Positions 10,612 to 25,600 of a DNA stretch of 64,000 nt are shown here, one piece after another (position 1 is the first letter of the stretch; each line of letters opens with the position of its first letter). The stretch spans positions 137,678 to 201,677 of the forward strand of contig NMRA01000308.1 in the NCBI GenBank assembly GCA_002633005.1, in the 5' to 3' direction. This DNA comes from Phoronis australis (taxonomy: Eukaryota > Phoronida > Phoronidae). The notes beneath the pieces are model-generated. The model ran no database searches and was not told where the DNA came from. It was given only the letters and a program-made list of their open reading frames with translations. The position numbers were made by a program, and so were the translations under genes.

Positions 10612-13600
10612 CTGGCAAAAAGTAGAGAGTACAAGAGAGATGATACCACAGGATAAGTAGACCTTATACAGTCAATAATCACCTGAACATCTGGGTACAG
10701 AAACAGGAAGATGTTTTCAAGTAAGAAGAATGAACCGTACATTTAATCTTGGAATTACAGATGTAAAGGACTATTGCTACAATGGCAATGGTCGGATATA
10801 ACGCACCTGCATTTTGAGAACCAGTTTTCTCCACTGAATAATGGGCATCAAACTGGTTCTCAAAATGTGGACACATTACAACCGATTATTGCCGTTAAAA
10901 CAACAATTACAATCAGTCACCCTTTTACATACTGAAGTCCAAGGTACATTGCCACCTTTTAATTAAAACTAATACCATGTGAAGAGTATAACATGAAGAA
11001 TCTTATAATAAATGTTAACTTGATATTGAACAACTACATCAGTTTCAGCAGATCTTGTCATTACTTGTAATTGTTTTTCTTCAAGTAGTCAATAATTGCT
11101 GGTCTGATCCTAGCCTGGCCTCCTCGACTGTTGTTACCCCGGCCAGTGATCACCTCAATGGACATCCTGCGCTTGTCTGGTCGAATGGCCAATTCTAAGT
11201 AAACAAAGTCAAGACTAGAGCTCCATATTAACCATACATTACAGTTCACAAATAGTTCAGAGATTGCAAGGGCACACATCATCTAAAGTTGCAAATCCGA
11301 TCACAGCTACGACAGCCACACGGACATTATTGCAAAGGCAACACAGCATTTTATGTGAGAGCAAAACACTGTTTATGACATAAACGCCCACCTTCATAAC
11401 CACGTTCAGGGCTTGGAATGACCCATGACAAATGAAGAGGAAAATTTTATGGCCCTAAATACACATTTCAATCTAAATCATACCTCAACAGATCGAAAGT
11501 TACTATGTCGTGTTGGCAAAACACACTCATCTTAAGCAGTACTTGATATCTATTTCAGCAACAACAATGAAGGCAATTATATGCAACAAAAAATCTTTTT
11601 TAAAATTACAATAATAACGATAATGATGAAAAATTTGCAGTCTGAGTGGCAGGAGCTTTCTTGATTTGTTGCACCAAGGGAGACCAATAAAATTATTTTT
11701 AATTCTTATAATTATGATACAAAATTACACAAAAAATGAAAATCGATCCATATATTATTTAGAAAGCCTGAAGTACGTACACATTTAATTACAACAAAAA
11801 TTTTAATTCCAATGCAAATGAAAAAAATTCAAGACGAAAACCTGTGGCTCATACTCCAACTGTTAGCATGGAAAAATGAAAGTCAAAAAGAACATAGTTT
11901 ATAGAATGTATCAAACACATTCCTAAGTTGGCCAAACAGTAATTACAGGAGTTAATTGTACATAAGCCACGCTGGTGGAGAAGAAACTATGTGACATAAG
12001 CGAGGACACTGAAAATAGTCTGGCAGAATTTGTAAACAATGGCTTAGACCAATCAGATCATTCAGAATCTGTCATGTGATCACTTCTCTAAAACTGCAAA
12101 ACTCCAGTCACAAATTAGAACACTAAAAATGTAAAAATAAATTGAAATACATAAAAGGCAATTTAAACGCATTTGCAGTAACGAAAATAGGACTTTGTAT
12201 CCAGTTTCGGCGGCACGTAGAAAATCGCACTCAAGCGGTCAGGCCTAGACTTAGGCTTAGGGCTTAGCTTAGCAGCCAAAGGCAATGGGCGTGCATGTGG
12301 GATCAAACAAAAGAATTTCATACATCACTCACATCCCACGATTCCAATCCAACGAATAACCGGTTACGGTTGAATCTCCCTTCAGGAGGCGTTTTTATTT
12401 CTAGTGTTTCATCGTTTCCAGTCGGTCCTCCGACTCCAACTTAGTCCAAGGCGACTCAACGACGCACTCCGTAATTGTTCCTCTCTCAAAACTTACAGAT
12501 CACAAACCTTGACTTACGTTGTTTGTGAAGACATTGACCATTTCTTTTATCCACTTTTCCATGAAATATTCTGTTTACTCCACGCTCCACGCATTTTGAC
12601 CGCAGAATCGCACTATTTGTCACCGCGATTTTATACCAAATGGAGACGCCATTGATGAACCACGCAATCCCAGACACAGGCACTTGAATTTATCTGTTCC
12701 TCGATTGCCTCTGATGTCACTCACTAATAAGAAAGCATGTTTCTTGTATATGGTTATGAGTCATCGCGAAATTCCAGTGCCTGTGATCCACAATTACAAT
12801 TTTCGTTCCTCCGAAATATAAAAAGCAGTTTCTGCTTTTCGTGCCGTTGGCAACGCCGCGGTGAGAAACCAATTTGACACGATAATTTTATGGCAAATCC
12901 TATTTTTTACGCGGAAGTATAACGAAAATACGTGAAGGGAATAAAAGAAAAAAGCGTAAATCCGCGTTTCCGCGGAAAATTCCAAGCCTTGCACGTTAGT
13001 GAATTCTTTGCCTGGTGGTAATAATGATTATGTTTGTCTCTTGTATATTGACAGCTCATTGCAATCAATGTACAGTAATGATAGTGTCACTGATTGAAGA
13101 ACTCACCTTCTTTTCTAACAGTCAAGACACTATGCAGAACTTCTATAGACTCGGCAACATGCAGACCATGCATGTCTATTACATTGGCCTGGTTTAGGGC
13201 AACATTTCTGAAAATTAAAGAACATGCCATTTACCAGTTTTCATATCTACAATGAAAACTCCTTCACTAAGTCAGTCTCACAACATAGAAATTTATCAGA
13301 AGAGACAAAAAAAAATTTTACAGTAGTTTTTAAATACAACACAAGAAGACTATTCCTACTACTTTTATATCTTGTGAAATTTACATTTAGACAACTGTTT
13401 CAAAACCAATGATGCGATCCCATTAGAAATTTTCCATTGAGATTATTTAAACATCAGCTTGCTGTAATTTGAACCACTAATAATTACATCAATGACTTAA
13501 TTAAAGGAAAAATCTGAGAAACAAACTTTGTCTCCAAGATTTTTTGCGCCGCTCTGATGTTAGCCTGGCGTATTTTCTCCGTGTGAAGGCGACCTTGTTG

Positions 13601-16600
13601 TGCATAGAACACTGCAACCTGCAGAAGAATATAAACAAAATAATGTTCTGAGCCAACAGCGACAGGGCATACAATATTACACTGGAATTAAAGCCATATA
13701 AGGCATTTTCCCAATTCCAAGCTTCGTAATACAAACTTTGGGATTTCTGTAGTTCCCAGTAAAACTGTTTTCATATTTCAGGTGTATTTTGTTAACATCT
13801 TATGGGACATCCTACACGTGTCAGTGGCGGATTTAGAGGGGGGCCAAGGGGGCCATGGACCCCCCTAAAATTCTCCCAGATTCCATGAAGCAGTTCGGAG
13901 GTGCGAATGTCTGACAGGCAAAATCCTGGCTAATATGCTGCCCTGCCCCCCCCCCAACTCAAAATCCTGGATCCGCCCCTGGGTGTACAAGTGTTTGAAG
14001 TAGTTAAGTCACCAATTCTACAGAATTATCTAATATGGCGAACACGGATTACAAGGCGACAGAACACTCCTTTGTCCCAGAGATAAGAAAGCGTGTGACA
14101 TTTTTGTGTCTCTCAATGATGTCGGGAAGGCAAAGAATTTCAAATCACACATCCACAGGTATTTGTCCAGTTTATCAAACTTTCTCATACACGAGTTGTA
14201 GCCCACAGCACAGCGATAACATTTTGTTGGCATTGGAAGGACGGATAGAGTAATGCAACCATGGAAAGCCATGGAAACTCCAAAGGCCTGAAAACAAGGC
14301 AGAAATTGTGCCTGACAGACGTTTACAGCATTGTGGGTAAATACAGTGAGATTTGAGTGTTGTTGTGTAATCTGGGACGGCCCTATTGTAGAAAGTCATG
14401 CATACAAAATAAGTTATACGATGATCAATCTTAAGGACATTAGGATTTAAAGTTTCCTGAACGACATCGCAAGCTTGAAATTCACAAGGTGGTGCTAGTG
14501 AGAATGGACAGTTGTGTATTTAGTTAGTGGAGGGGGACTCTTAGTCCATAAACACCCACATATTACAGAAAAAGGTTATTGTTCTCAAATCTATTCAGAC
14601 AACAAAAAGAGTACCCGACTGTTGTAGTATAGTATTACTATGTAGTGTAGTCATATATTGCTGTGAATGAAGTAGTTCTCTCGGTACTTAGTCTTCAGTA
14701 CTTAGTCTTCAAACATAAACCTACTGTCCTGAACCTGGTGTCTTCATTATTGCCTCTAACCGGCCAAATAATACTTCACTGACTCTTCATAACTACAAGC
14801 TACATAATATCAAGTCAGTTTCCCATTGGCTACTGAACAATACAAATTCTAGGTGCATGTAAAAGTGCTCACCTCTTTCATGCCTCGTCGATGGGCCTCT
14901 TGTGCCTTGTTGAAACATTCCTGTCTCTGCTTGAAATGTAAGTTCGCCTCTCCTCTGTAATCTTCATAGTCCGGCTCAGTAAATGACTGGTAATAGTCCT
15001 GCGAATGAAGCAAAAGTCAACATCAACTTCAATCTTCCGAAACCCAAAAACGAAACTGGGAAAAATGCTTTTCTTACAGCGGGCCCTATTTACAAAACAA
15101 TCTCCCTGCAGATGCCAAATGCACCATCCTTGATAACCTTTAAAAGAATTATAAGAAATTGATTTAACTTCATGTAGATGTGTTCTGTTTAGCAAATTTA
15201 CATTCAGTATCCCCATATCAGACTATTTATATTCACTGTGTATATAATGTGTATGTTTGTGTATGCTGTTGACTTGTGCATTCATGTGTGTGTATGTATG
15301 TATGTATGTAATAATGTATGTATGTTTTTTTTGTGTGTAAGAGTGCATGTGTGTACAAGCGAGTATATTTATGTCTTACTTTTATTAATTATTTATTGTC
15401 TGTTTTTAATTATTCATATTTTAGTTAATTTTTTTTAATTGCAGGCGGTCTGATACACGTTGTACCAGATGTGCGCAGGCCTTGCATGTGGGCCCATTGC
15501 ACTGATCACCTGGAAATATTTTTATGCTTTATTAATATATGGTTAAAACCGAGCTGAGGAGCTAGAAACCTGGCTCAAGGGTTTAGCAGTGTGACCTGGT
15601 GGGACTTGAACCCACGACCTCGAGTAAAGAAAGCGGGCACTTATCAACCAGGCCACACTGCCTCCTTATTTTAGTTAATCATCTTATCTTACTTTCTTTA
15701 CCTTCCATTTATCAATTTTAATTTTGTTTCATCGGTTTTTCCATGTTAATTTCTTATTCTTTATTGATTATTTAAATATTGTCTTTCATTTTGTAATTCT
15801 GTTAGTTTGTCTTACTGTCTGTATGTTTTTACTGAGGACCCCATGGAAAGCAGTGTGAACTGTTGGGGCTACCTTCATTGTAAATATTACATAAATAAAT
15901 AAGTAAATAAATCATGATATGGCTAAGTAAATGACTCGTAATACTCCTGTGAATGATGCATAAGTCAACCTCATGACATAGAGTCCATCAATACTCATAA
16001 TAAGGGGAACATTTTTCAATAGTTTCATTTGCACTGTACATGTACAAAGGTAGTTTTGGCTGATAATAATTCATCATAAAATGTCATTCAATATATGTAT
16101 TCAAGTGAATCATTTATATGAATTCATACAGATCAATCGATTTATTTCTGTAATAAAGGTCATAGGGTCATTGTTCAAAGGGACAACATGTAACATACTA
16201 GGAGTGCAGCAAGCTTTCAAAGAAAAGCATTTAGGTTAACTAATTTAGCAGCATCACTTGTTGACATTAATCTATTGAACTTGAAAACAGACGGAAAACA
16301 CCAGTAATACTGCTTCATATAATTTTGTCTCAATTCAGAATATTTATCACAGCTTAGAAGGAAATGACACTAGTCTTCCATAACACTGAGGCAGATGGGA
16401 CACACCATGTTTGGGGCAGTAGGGACACACTCTGTTTGGGGCAGTAGGGACACACCATGTTTGGGGCAGTAGGGACACACTATGTTTGCCTTATCCAAAA
16501 TTCAAGTGCCTGCCAACTTCATGCAAACTTCAACCATGATAATTACTTGGCAGAATTCTTCAAATTCCGACAAGTATGTTGTTTTTATACATTTTTGCGT

Positions 16601-19600
16601 CACTAATCAATGATAAAGTAACAAGAGGTGTTCCATGAAAACTTCTATGACTGACGATCATTTATTGATTAACTCTAATATGAATCCATATCAACCAAAA
16701 TGGAGGTGTATACCTATTCTTTAACTATTCAGCACAAAATATGATGGGCAAGTGGAAAAGGAAAAAAGGAAATTTTGGAGCTTCATGGGATTTTACTGAA
16801 AACAGTACATTTGAAATGGTTAATAGTCAACATCATCATACTAGAGTACTTAGCAAGTACTGGGTGCACTCACCTGGGCTCTAATTGTAAGTACAACTTG
16901 ACAAAATTAAAATATTCCACCACAGTTCAAATATCTTATGAAAGCCACAAAAAGTCACGCCTGGATGAACACATTTCAAACAAAACAGTTTGTGGATAGC
17001 AACATGCCAACATGACTCAACCAAGTTTACTTTTATTAGTTAATATGTTTATAAAATTAATTGTCACAACATCATTCCTGAATCTGAAAGTGTTAAAACA
17101 GGCATGTCTCACTCCTGAATCTGAAAGTGTTAAAACAGGCATGTCTCACTTGTTAACTTCATTGTTATCAAACATGATGAAAGATGAGAACCCCCAAAGC
17201 CATTGAAAATCAAACAAAATTATCTGAATTTTAACTCCAATAATACCTTTATTCATGGCATTTTTCACACCAGTATAAAATATATGTTAAACTTTACAAG
17301 TTAAAAGTTGGTCACTGAACCGTCACTAGTACGGTTCATTTGAACCCATCCTCTAACACAATAGGTAGACAAGCAGGAAATAATTTAAAACAACTGCAAA
17401 ATAATGTCACTAAAAATAAAATTTGTAGTGGATATTGGGCAAGATTTATATCTTAACAATAACCCAGACTGACACATTTAAACAAAAATAAACCTCGCAT
17501 TTCACAACTTTTACCACAACTGAAACTGCAGGGACAGGTGTGAGGTACAACAATGTCTACCTGTAGAAGTCTGGTGCTTCTTATAGTATTCAGCATAACC
17601 ATGGTAACGGATGGATACAGGATGGCATCATGGCACATCAACAACTTTGGCACAAAGAAGATGGAAGATCCAATGACGATAGGAGTGATCGTCGATGTAG
17701 GTTTTATCACTAAGTGCATTTTTAACAAGGAAATTTAAGCAGTGTTGTTCGATTGCCTTGTCACTTATTGTGGCCTACATCAGTTTTTCAATGATTATTA
17801 AATACCAAGTACACAAGATGAAATTTTTAAAATTGATATGGGAATTTCGAACCAGTGAGATCTTTACACACTATAAAGTTTTACATAGAAAGGTCCTGAA
17901 TGTATATAAAGCCCCAGTCCAATACAGGTGGCGGGTCAACACGGACCACATCCAGCAAGATCGGGCATATGAACCATGATGGTCTGCGGTGATCCGTTGG
18001 TCCTGGAACATATGGAAAGGCCCTTGGACCTCCAGGAGGCCAATAAGGAAATTTTGTAAAGTTCAAAACTGCCACGTTCATCCATGACGGATCGGGGAGA
18101 TGACGATATCCGGGCTGGTCCATGTAACTCAAGCATAGAGTCCAAGGGCAGCCATAGCTCTTCCTAAATTGTCCGTATGAGTCCTTGCAGACCGAGAAGA
18201 CTTTTAGACCCATGACAGCAGAGGTATGGTTGTCCTCGAACCCTACATGGTGGCTACACAAAGCACATCCGTACAGTTAGATTTTCAGGGCTACCATCAC
18301 AAATTAATTTGGAGGTACTATGGAGACTGCTAACAGTACTACGGAGACTGTGCTAACAGTTCTACAGAGACTGTGCTAACAGTACTACGGAGACTGTGCT
18401 AACAGACAAACACTGTGAATACGTAGACTATCATCAAAGTTTGCCTGGATCATACATGTAGCTTCCGTGTTGACACCAGCACGACCGTCGAAGCTTGAAA
18501 AGAAAGCCCACAATGATCACAGATGATCCCTACTTGATCCAGCACTTTGTGGCAATGCTGTGTTCATCCATATTGATATGGAGCTGGGGATTAAGGAAAA
18601 CGGCATTTCCGAAACCAAAAATGAAAAATGCCAGGAATTTCTGCTAGTAAGAGTCAACAAATAACTAATTTTTCTCATATTCCCAAATATAACCCTCGAT
18701 CTACAAATGGGTCTGAAGTGGAATACATTTGGAGCAAAATGTGACTGAAACCCTGTTTTTACATTGTAGGTTATGAGCCGGTATGACTTAGTTTTCATAC
18801 AAGGAATCAAAGATAACAGTGAAAGGGACATGTCTGATTTGAGACAGATGTTGAACCAGTGAGTATACACTTCATGACCGGAATAAAACAAATGTACAAA
18901 AAAACATCCCACATCCCGCTAATTAAATCCGCATTTCAAGGTACTGTCAGTTCTTTCCACTCAAAACAGTAGCCATGGGGTACCCCATTTGTAAATCTAT
19001 AGTGAATTCTTGATAAATAGCTCACTATTTAGCTACATAGATTGCAAAATTTTGTTGTTTGAAATTTGTATTTTAGTACACATTCGTAATATTAAGAAAT
19101 AGTAACTAATTAGCAAAATAGCATACAATTTACGGTAAATAGCAAGTATTCTTGACAAAAAATTGACATGTAGCTTGATCACCACAGGAGGCAGTCATCT
19201 TTTTAGGATACAGTGCTTTCAAATCTGGAGCGATTTTGTGCCTGGTTAAAATGAACAAATGAAAGCCATGTTCATTCCAAGAGTTAGAATTGTGTCCCAC
19301 ATCTATATAGTTTTGTACAACACCTTAAGGTACGTGTATACACTGATCAAATCTCCAGGTTCCTAACTAAAATGAGTAAAAAGGAGTTTTAAGTAGTTAG
19401 ACATGACTCTGAAAGTGACAAAAATCGAAAAAAAGTTTTTTTTGTAGTTCGTTTTTTTAAAAAATCGTATTTTTTAATTTTCAACAAATTCAATTTTACC
19501 TAGATTTTTTTTTTCAAAATGCACAGGGATCACCATCAACTATTTCCTTACGCAATATTCTACTTATCCATACCAAATATATGTACAAAATCATTATGAT

Positions 19601-22600
19601 CTTGATTTTGTGGCATTTTTTTTGTGTGTGAGTTGGGGCAAGCACGCCACTTTTTGTCATTTGGTCACTTTCCGTCTAATAACTAAAAATCTGGTCCATT
19701 TATCAAAAAAACCCTGGCACGCGATTTTACTTCAGTCCAAGAGGATTTCAAATTTGCAACTTTCGTTAAAATTGACCCACGTGTTGTGGAAAAATAGGCC
19801 CGAGAATCGTGTCACTATCCTGAAATCACGAGCCGAGAAAAACGGCTTTGAAGTTAAGCAGTCATCGATTGCCACTTGAGATCAAATTTCGTTCAGAATG
19901 CGTGGTCATTATGTTCCAATTTTTGTTGAAGTACTAGAAATAAAGCTGATATTTACTTCATATTTAGAAAATGTGACATACCTGTTTGTTTACAGCGTAA
20001 TTTTAATCATTTTTTCGAACTTGTGATGCACGACAGACGACCAAAACAAATATGGCTGTCACGTGGGCGGAGCTTAGCGTTGATCTATTGTCTGCTGTAC
20101 TGGTGTGCCGACCACCATGTGTTGATTGTTTATACGATTCATCTGAACTCTCCACTCAGTTTGTAAAAGACTCTCTAACTATATTACACAGACCTATTTG
20201 TTAGTATTCCAATATTATCATCAACCAATATATGTGTTATATCAAATCGCCGCGTTACTGCCTACATAACAATATTGGCGACGAGGATAAAGAACTACTT
20301 TCATAGTAATGGTTCAACATTTTTACGTGCCTGTACCGAATGGACTTTGGGATAAGAAAATATCACTTTCTGCGCAAATAGCGCCGCTTGGGTGAGATTC
20401 TCAAGTTACTAAAGTTTCTTATATTGCTTTCCTCTAAAATCGTATAATATCATGAGTTTTAATTCAGGGTTACGTTTGAATCTATGCACTAGAAAATTTT
20501 TTGTTATGTTGAACACTGGGTCATTTCTCTAATTCTTTGGGTTACGGCCAGTGGCAAGTTAAAAATCCTCTGGGTTTGACAGCCTAGTTTCTCCACGGCA
20601 CGTTCCCAGCACAGAAGCACGGTTTATCTGCGAAGACTCTACTCTGACGGCATGTAGTTGTCCATGTGTCGCGCGCGCGGCTTGTCTTCACAGCGCGTGT
20701 ATGCACTCTCACCGAATCGTGCAACACCACCCACGTCGACACTCAGCGTCCTCTCGCAAGACAACTGACCTTATATTACCGACTTCTCTTATACATGCAC
20801 AATTTCTGCACGGACTCCTCAAGCTGAGTGCAGTGATGGCTTCGGTAGGGCTTGGCGTACTCAACTTAATTTTTTTGCAGATAGACAAACAGGCTCAGGC
20901 TCGGAACAGGAGCTAGTTCACCATTTCACTACTAACTTTCACATGGTCAAAAATAGAATTGTTTTATTCTTGGTCTTGCTACAACACCAATATCAGCTGG
21001 TACATCACTCTCGATTGCCCGGTTACGCAATGCTTGTTGACAGGGTTAGATTAGAGCTAGTGTCCTTGTATATAAGCTCCGCCCCAGTTGTCAATCACTG
21101 AGCTGGTGAGCAGTCAAGCCATATGACTTACTGAGGCTTGGTCAAATATAGCTAAAAAACAACTTTGGATTTTCAGAATGATTTTATTTTTCTTCAGTAT
21201 ACTGTGCATCAAGAATTAAAAATTAAGATGATATGAAAATGTAAAAAACAGTCAAAATTAATTTTTTTGTGTATCCACCTACCTTAAAACATGGCCATAT
21301 CTCATCAAGAAATTGTTGAACATGCTATGTAATTTAGACTAAATTTCGAAATTTCAGAAATGTGTAATATATTACAAATGCATAACAGCAGGCTATTTGA
21401 ATATAACTTCCTATTTCACTAAGTAGTAAACTTTTACAAATAACATAAATTCACAAGAAAAATCTTTCAAATGATATAACAAGGTATTTTAATCAATTTA
21501 AACTTGTTTTATTTACCTAAACAAATAGTGCCTCTCAGAGATAACATACAAAAACAAATACCGCTAAAAATATAACTGCCACTACACCTTTCAATAAAGA
21601 CAGAAAATGATCGATGAAAAATTATTATATCCATTACTTTTGAAATCATTTATCAAATGGCTATTAAACCAAGCTGTCTGAAATGGTCACAATTAAAATC
21701 CACTTTACAAACCTGAGTATAAGCTTGATAGAATGGCCCAAGTCTACAACAGGCCATTCACTATCATGAAAGCAATGTCCCATCTATAGCTGAGAATAGT
21801 CACTAACAGAGACTCCGCAGTTTGAGAACCAGTTTTCTCCACAAAATAGCCACCATCAAACTGGTTCTCAAAATCTGAGACTATTGTAATTAACTAATGC
21901 CACAGCTGCTATAAAAAAGTCACCATTTCGGGGAGAGGTCTATTGCCCATAGCATAAATCTTATTCTGTCGATATTAACGCTACTGAATTGAAATTTCAT
22001 AAAAAACCCTTAAACTGCAACCCTTTTTAACCCAACAAATATGAATAGAATGTGAAACCCTTCAGAGAAATTATGTTAAAAAGGGACCCATTTGAAGAGC
22101 TCCTAAGCAAAAACGAACACTTCGTAAGGAGTTTAAGAAAATTTCTATTACCTTCAATATGCGGAACTTAATAAACCTAACATCAGTTTATTTTCTCCAG
22201 GAAGTTTGACTCTAAAGTTCGCTATGGTCTAAGGGAGTCACTTAAAGTTGGACAAAGCAATGAAACTCGAGAACAGTATGCAATATTTTTCAGGTAAGCC
22301 ATAAATAAGATGTCAAATGATATGTACTTAAATAGAGAATGCTACACGGGTCTTAGTTTTATGACAAGAGGCAAAACATCTTGCCATGTCATAAATCTGA
22401 GATGAATGTAGGATTTGCTTTCTCACATGAACCATAAAAACGATCATTTTAGCTGAAAAACTCCACATGTCTAAAACTTTCAGCCACATGACGCAACTTT
22501 CGTAAAAACATGTTTGCGCAATGTAAAGTAATTCAGTTGCTTTTTGATAATAGTTTTATTTTAAGCTTAACAATTGTTAATTACATTTCAGCTTTTGTAG

Positions 22601-25600
22601 CAAATATTGAAGTTAGAATCATCAATAGTCTTTGAAGTTATAATACTAAAATTTAAAAAATGTTGATAAATAACAGTCAGCAAGGCTTCTCTGCGCATGA
22701 GCACTGAATTGACCTTGAGACAGCGCACCTACACAGTCTCGCTGCATTTCCTGAGTTGAGGCTCGTCTCCGTTTAAATGAACCTAGATATGAAATTTGCC
22801 GCCAAAGATGGGTCCGGTTAAGAAGTTGTTTGCATTGTCCTTCCGACTGGGAGTACATACAGTTGCGACACCAGATTTGTCGAACATAACCTTGTCACCT
22901 TCTCGGAATTACGGCATTGTTTGGTTGGTGCACGTTTGGTTGTTTTAGTGTTTTTCGGAGGATAAAATGTAAGGCCTATGGATTTCTACTTTGTACTACT
23001 TTGTGATTTTCTCATGTAATACCAAAACAATTATGTACTCGGTGTTATTAACCAGTCTTGACGTAACACATTCCAGGTCATTCAAGAAAATTGCAACAAC
23101 TGGATTGTGGCATTCTTCATCGTTAGTTTTAAACAAACAGGGAAGAATTCGTACCAGTAAACTAATTGTAATAAAAATTTCATAGTTTGAATTAAAAAAT
23201 TAGCAATACTGTCACACTTCAAGACGATCAATTCTCATCATAAATGCTTTGAGAAAAGCCATAGAGTAAGAGTTGAGCGATTAACTAACAGACCTCGTAA
23301 TTCATTGTACGCACAAAGCAATGTACACAGAGGGCACAAAGTTTACCTATTTTAAATACAAGGCAAATTTAATTTCATAAATTTCTTAAAAATAAATAGG
23401 AAAACTTGATTTCATTATGAAATCAAGTATATATTACACGGATATCATCAACAAACAAATGGCAAAATTCAGAGCTTTTCCTCAACGCTCTTTAGTTTTT
23501 GAAAAACTTGTAAAATGTCAGTCAACTTCAGCAATTAATTTTATTCAAATTTGAGGATTGAAACTTTTACAGAAGATTACATTGAGCAAAAGACAATGTG
23601 TTTCTTCACCAATTTACTCCACAATACGAAAATACAATGAGAAAATATTGGGAAATTTCTCCAAAAATTGAAAATTTTAATAATTGAAATTCTACTTCTT
23701 CCTTCACAACCTTGCTTGTATTGTACGGTAGTTGCAAATGACCATTGGTCAACTTTTGGCTAATGCTAGAATAGACGTTAGCCTTTGAAATAATGATTAA
23801 TAAATGCCTTCCAGAAAGGACACCAATGCAGATATAGAGGAAACTATGGTCTATGACAAGGGTGATGGAGCATTTGAAAGGGCTCCATATGTAGCAAGGG
23901 TTAAGTCGAAGAAATTTGAAGGTAATCATACTTATATCGTAGAATTACATTGTTCTTAACTGTGTGATTAGTTGACTGACAGTGAGTCTGGTACAAAGTG
24001 ACATTACAAAAGCCAATGAAACTTTTTTAACTGTAAGGCAGTCATCCTTAATAAAAAACCAATATTATTCAATTCGTAATAAAAAAATGTGTATTATATT
24101 TGCTGCATATTCCTAGATTAGAAACATTGCCTAATACCGCTTTCATTCCCAAAGTTGCTTTAAAGACTTCCAAAATGTAATATGACTGACCTTTCAGTGG
24201 ACTTTTTACAGACAGCATTACAACATAATCTGTCCAAGTCTACTTAAGTACACAACTAGATTGTTTTTTAATACACTGAGTTGGTGTTATTAATTATCCA
24301 TGATAAACGAATGGAGTGAAAGGAATTCATTGATTGGTTCACTTGGAGAGATTCAATGGAATGAAAGGAGTTCATTGATTGGTTCAATTGTAGAGATTCA
24401 ATGGAATGAAAGGAGTTCATTGATTGGTTCAATTGTAGAGATTCAATGGAGTGAAAGGAATTCATTGATTGGTTCACTTGGAGAGATTCAATGGAGTGAA
24501 AGGAGTTCATTGATTGGTTCAATTGGAGAGATTCATCGCCACTATGGTTAACTTGATTTACTTCACTTTGAGTTTGATTTCGGCTTGACCTAATTAGTGC
24601 TATGCGGGTCTTCAAGAGACAGTTACTCTCTCATTGCAGGTCTTAGTGAATTCGCTGTCATCAGCATTCATGTGAACTCAGAGAAAGTCATCGAAGAGCT
24701 GAACCATTTACCTAGAGTAGTGGATCTGGTGATGAAGAAATGGGGAATCGGTGATGTCATGATTGTGGGGGACATGGGGGCGGATTGTGAATACATATCA
24801 GGGAATGAATGGACCAAAGTGACTATGAGTAGTGACACCAGTTACCTGTGGCTGATCGATGATGACGCAGACACAGCTGTTGGCAAGGAGAATTGTGCAT
24901 ATGACAGGTGTAGTATTAATATGTACCATGAAACCTGGCATGAAAGGCTACTGATGATGTCATTATAAATGAAATAATGTGTTTTGGAAACGTGAAAATG
25001 CAACAACCACAAATACAAGGCAATGGCCTTATATTTGAATATAAGGACAATGTTCCTAGAAGAGTGTAATGACCACAGATATATTCAGCAAGGCACACAT
25101 TCAAATATAAGGCCACAGCTGTACATACCAGGTTTTAAAGTACAATATTACAACAACCACACTTGGTAACCAGCATTCAGGCAAAAACACAATTTAGGAC
25201 AAAAATAGAATGTCATTACCTGGTATTATACAAAAAATAAATATCAAGTTTTATCTCATTGCTGGGATTGTTTGTATAACTGTTTTAAAAACTCACAATG
25301 ATTAAGTGTGCATAACCAGATTTCTTATGAAAGGCAGCGAGAGACGAAACATGGTCGTGAGGGATGCAATGTTGTAGGACTGCGTTGTTTTTACATGTGC
25401 TGTTTTAGAATAATAGTACGAGGTGCTAAACTGGCGGCAGCTATCAAGACTGACAGTGCCAAGGCGTTCAACTTCAAGAGACCCCACGGACTGAAAACCA
25501 GTTCAGTAAGTTTGGTTGGTTAGCATACCGACAGTGGCCGTTTCGTAACTCTTGTCTTTAAAATAACAAGTATGCAGATGGTCTGGTACCTTTTGCAGCA

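Noticed and set aside
15586-15661. A functional tRNA gene
   Set aside because: The T-arm and box B are good, but the end stem is about 14 bp and the T-arm to 3' end distance is too long for a tRNA. SINE-derived is the better call.
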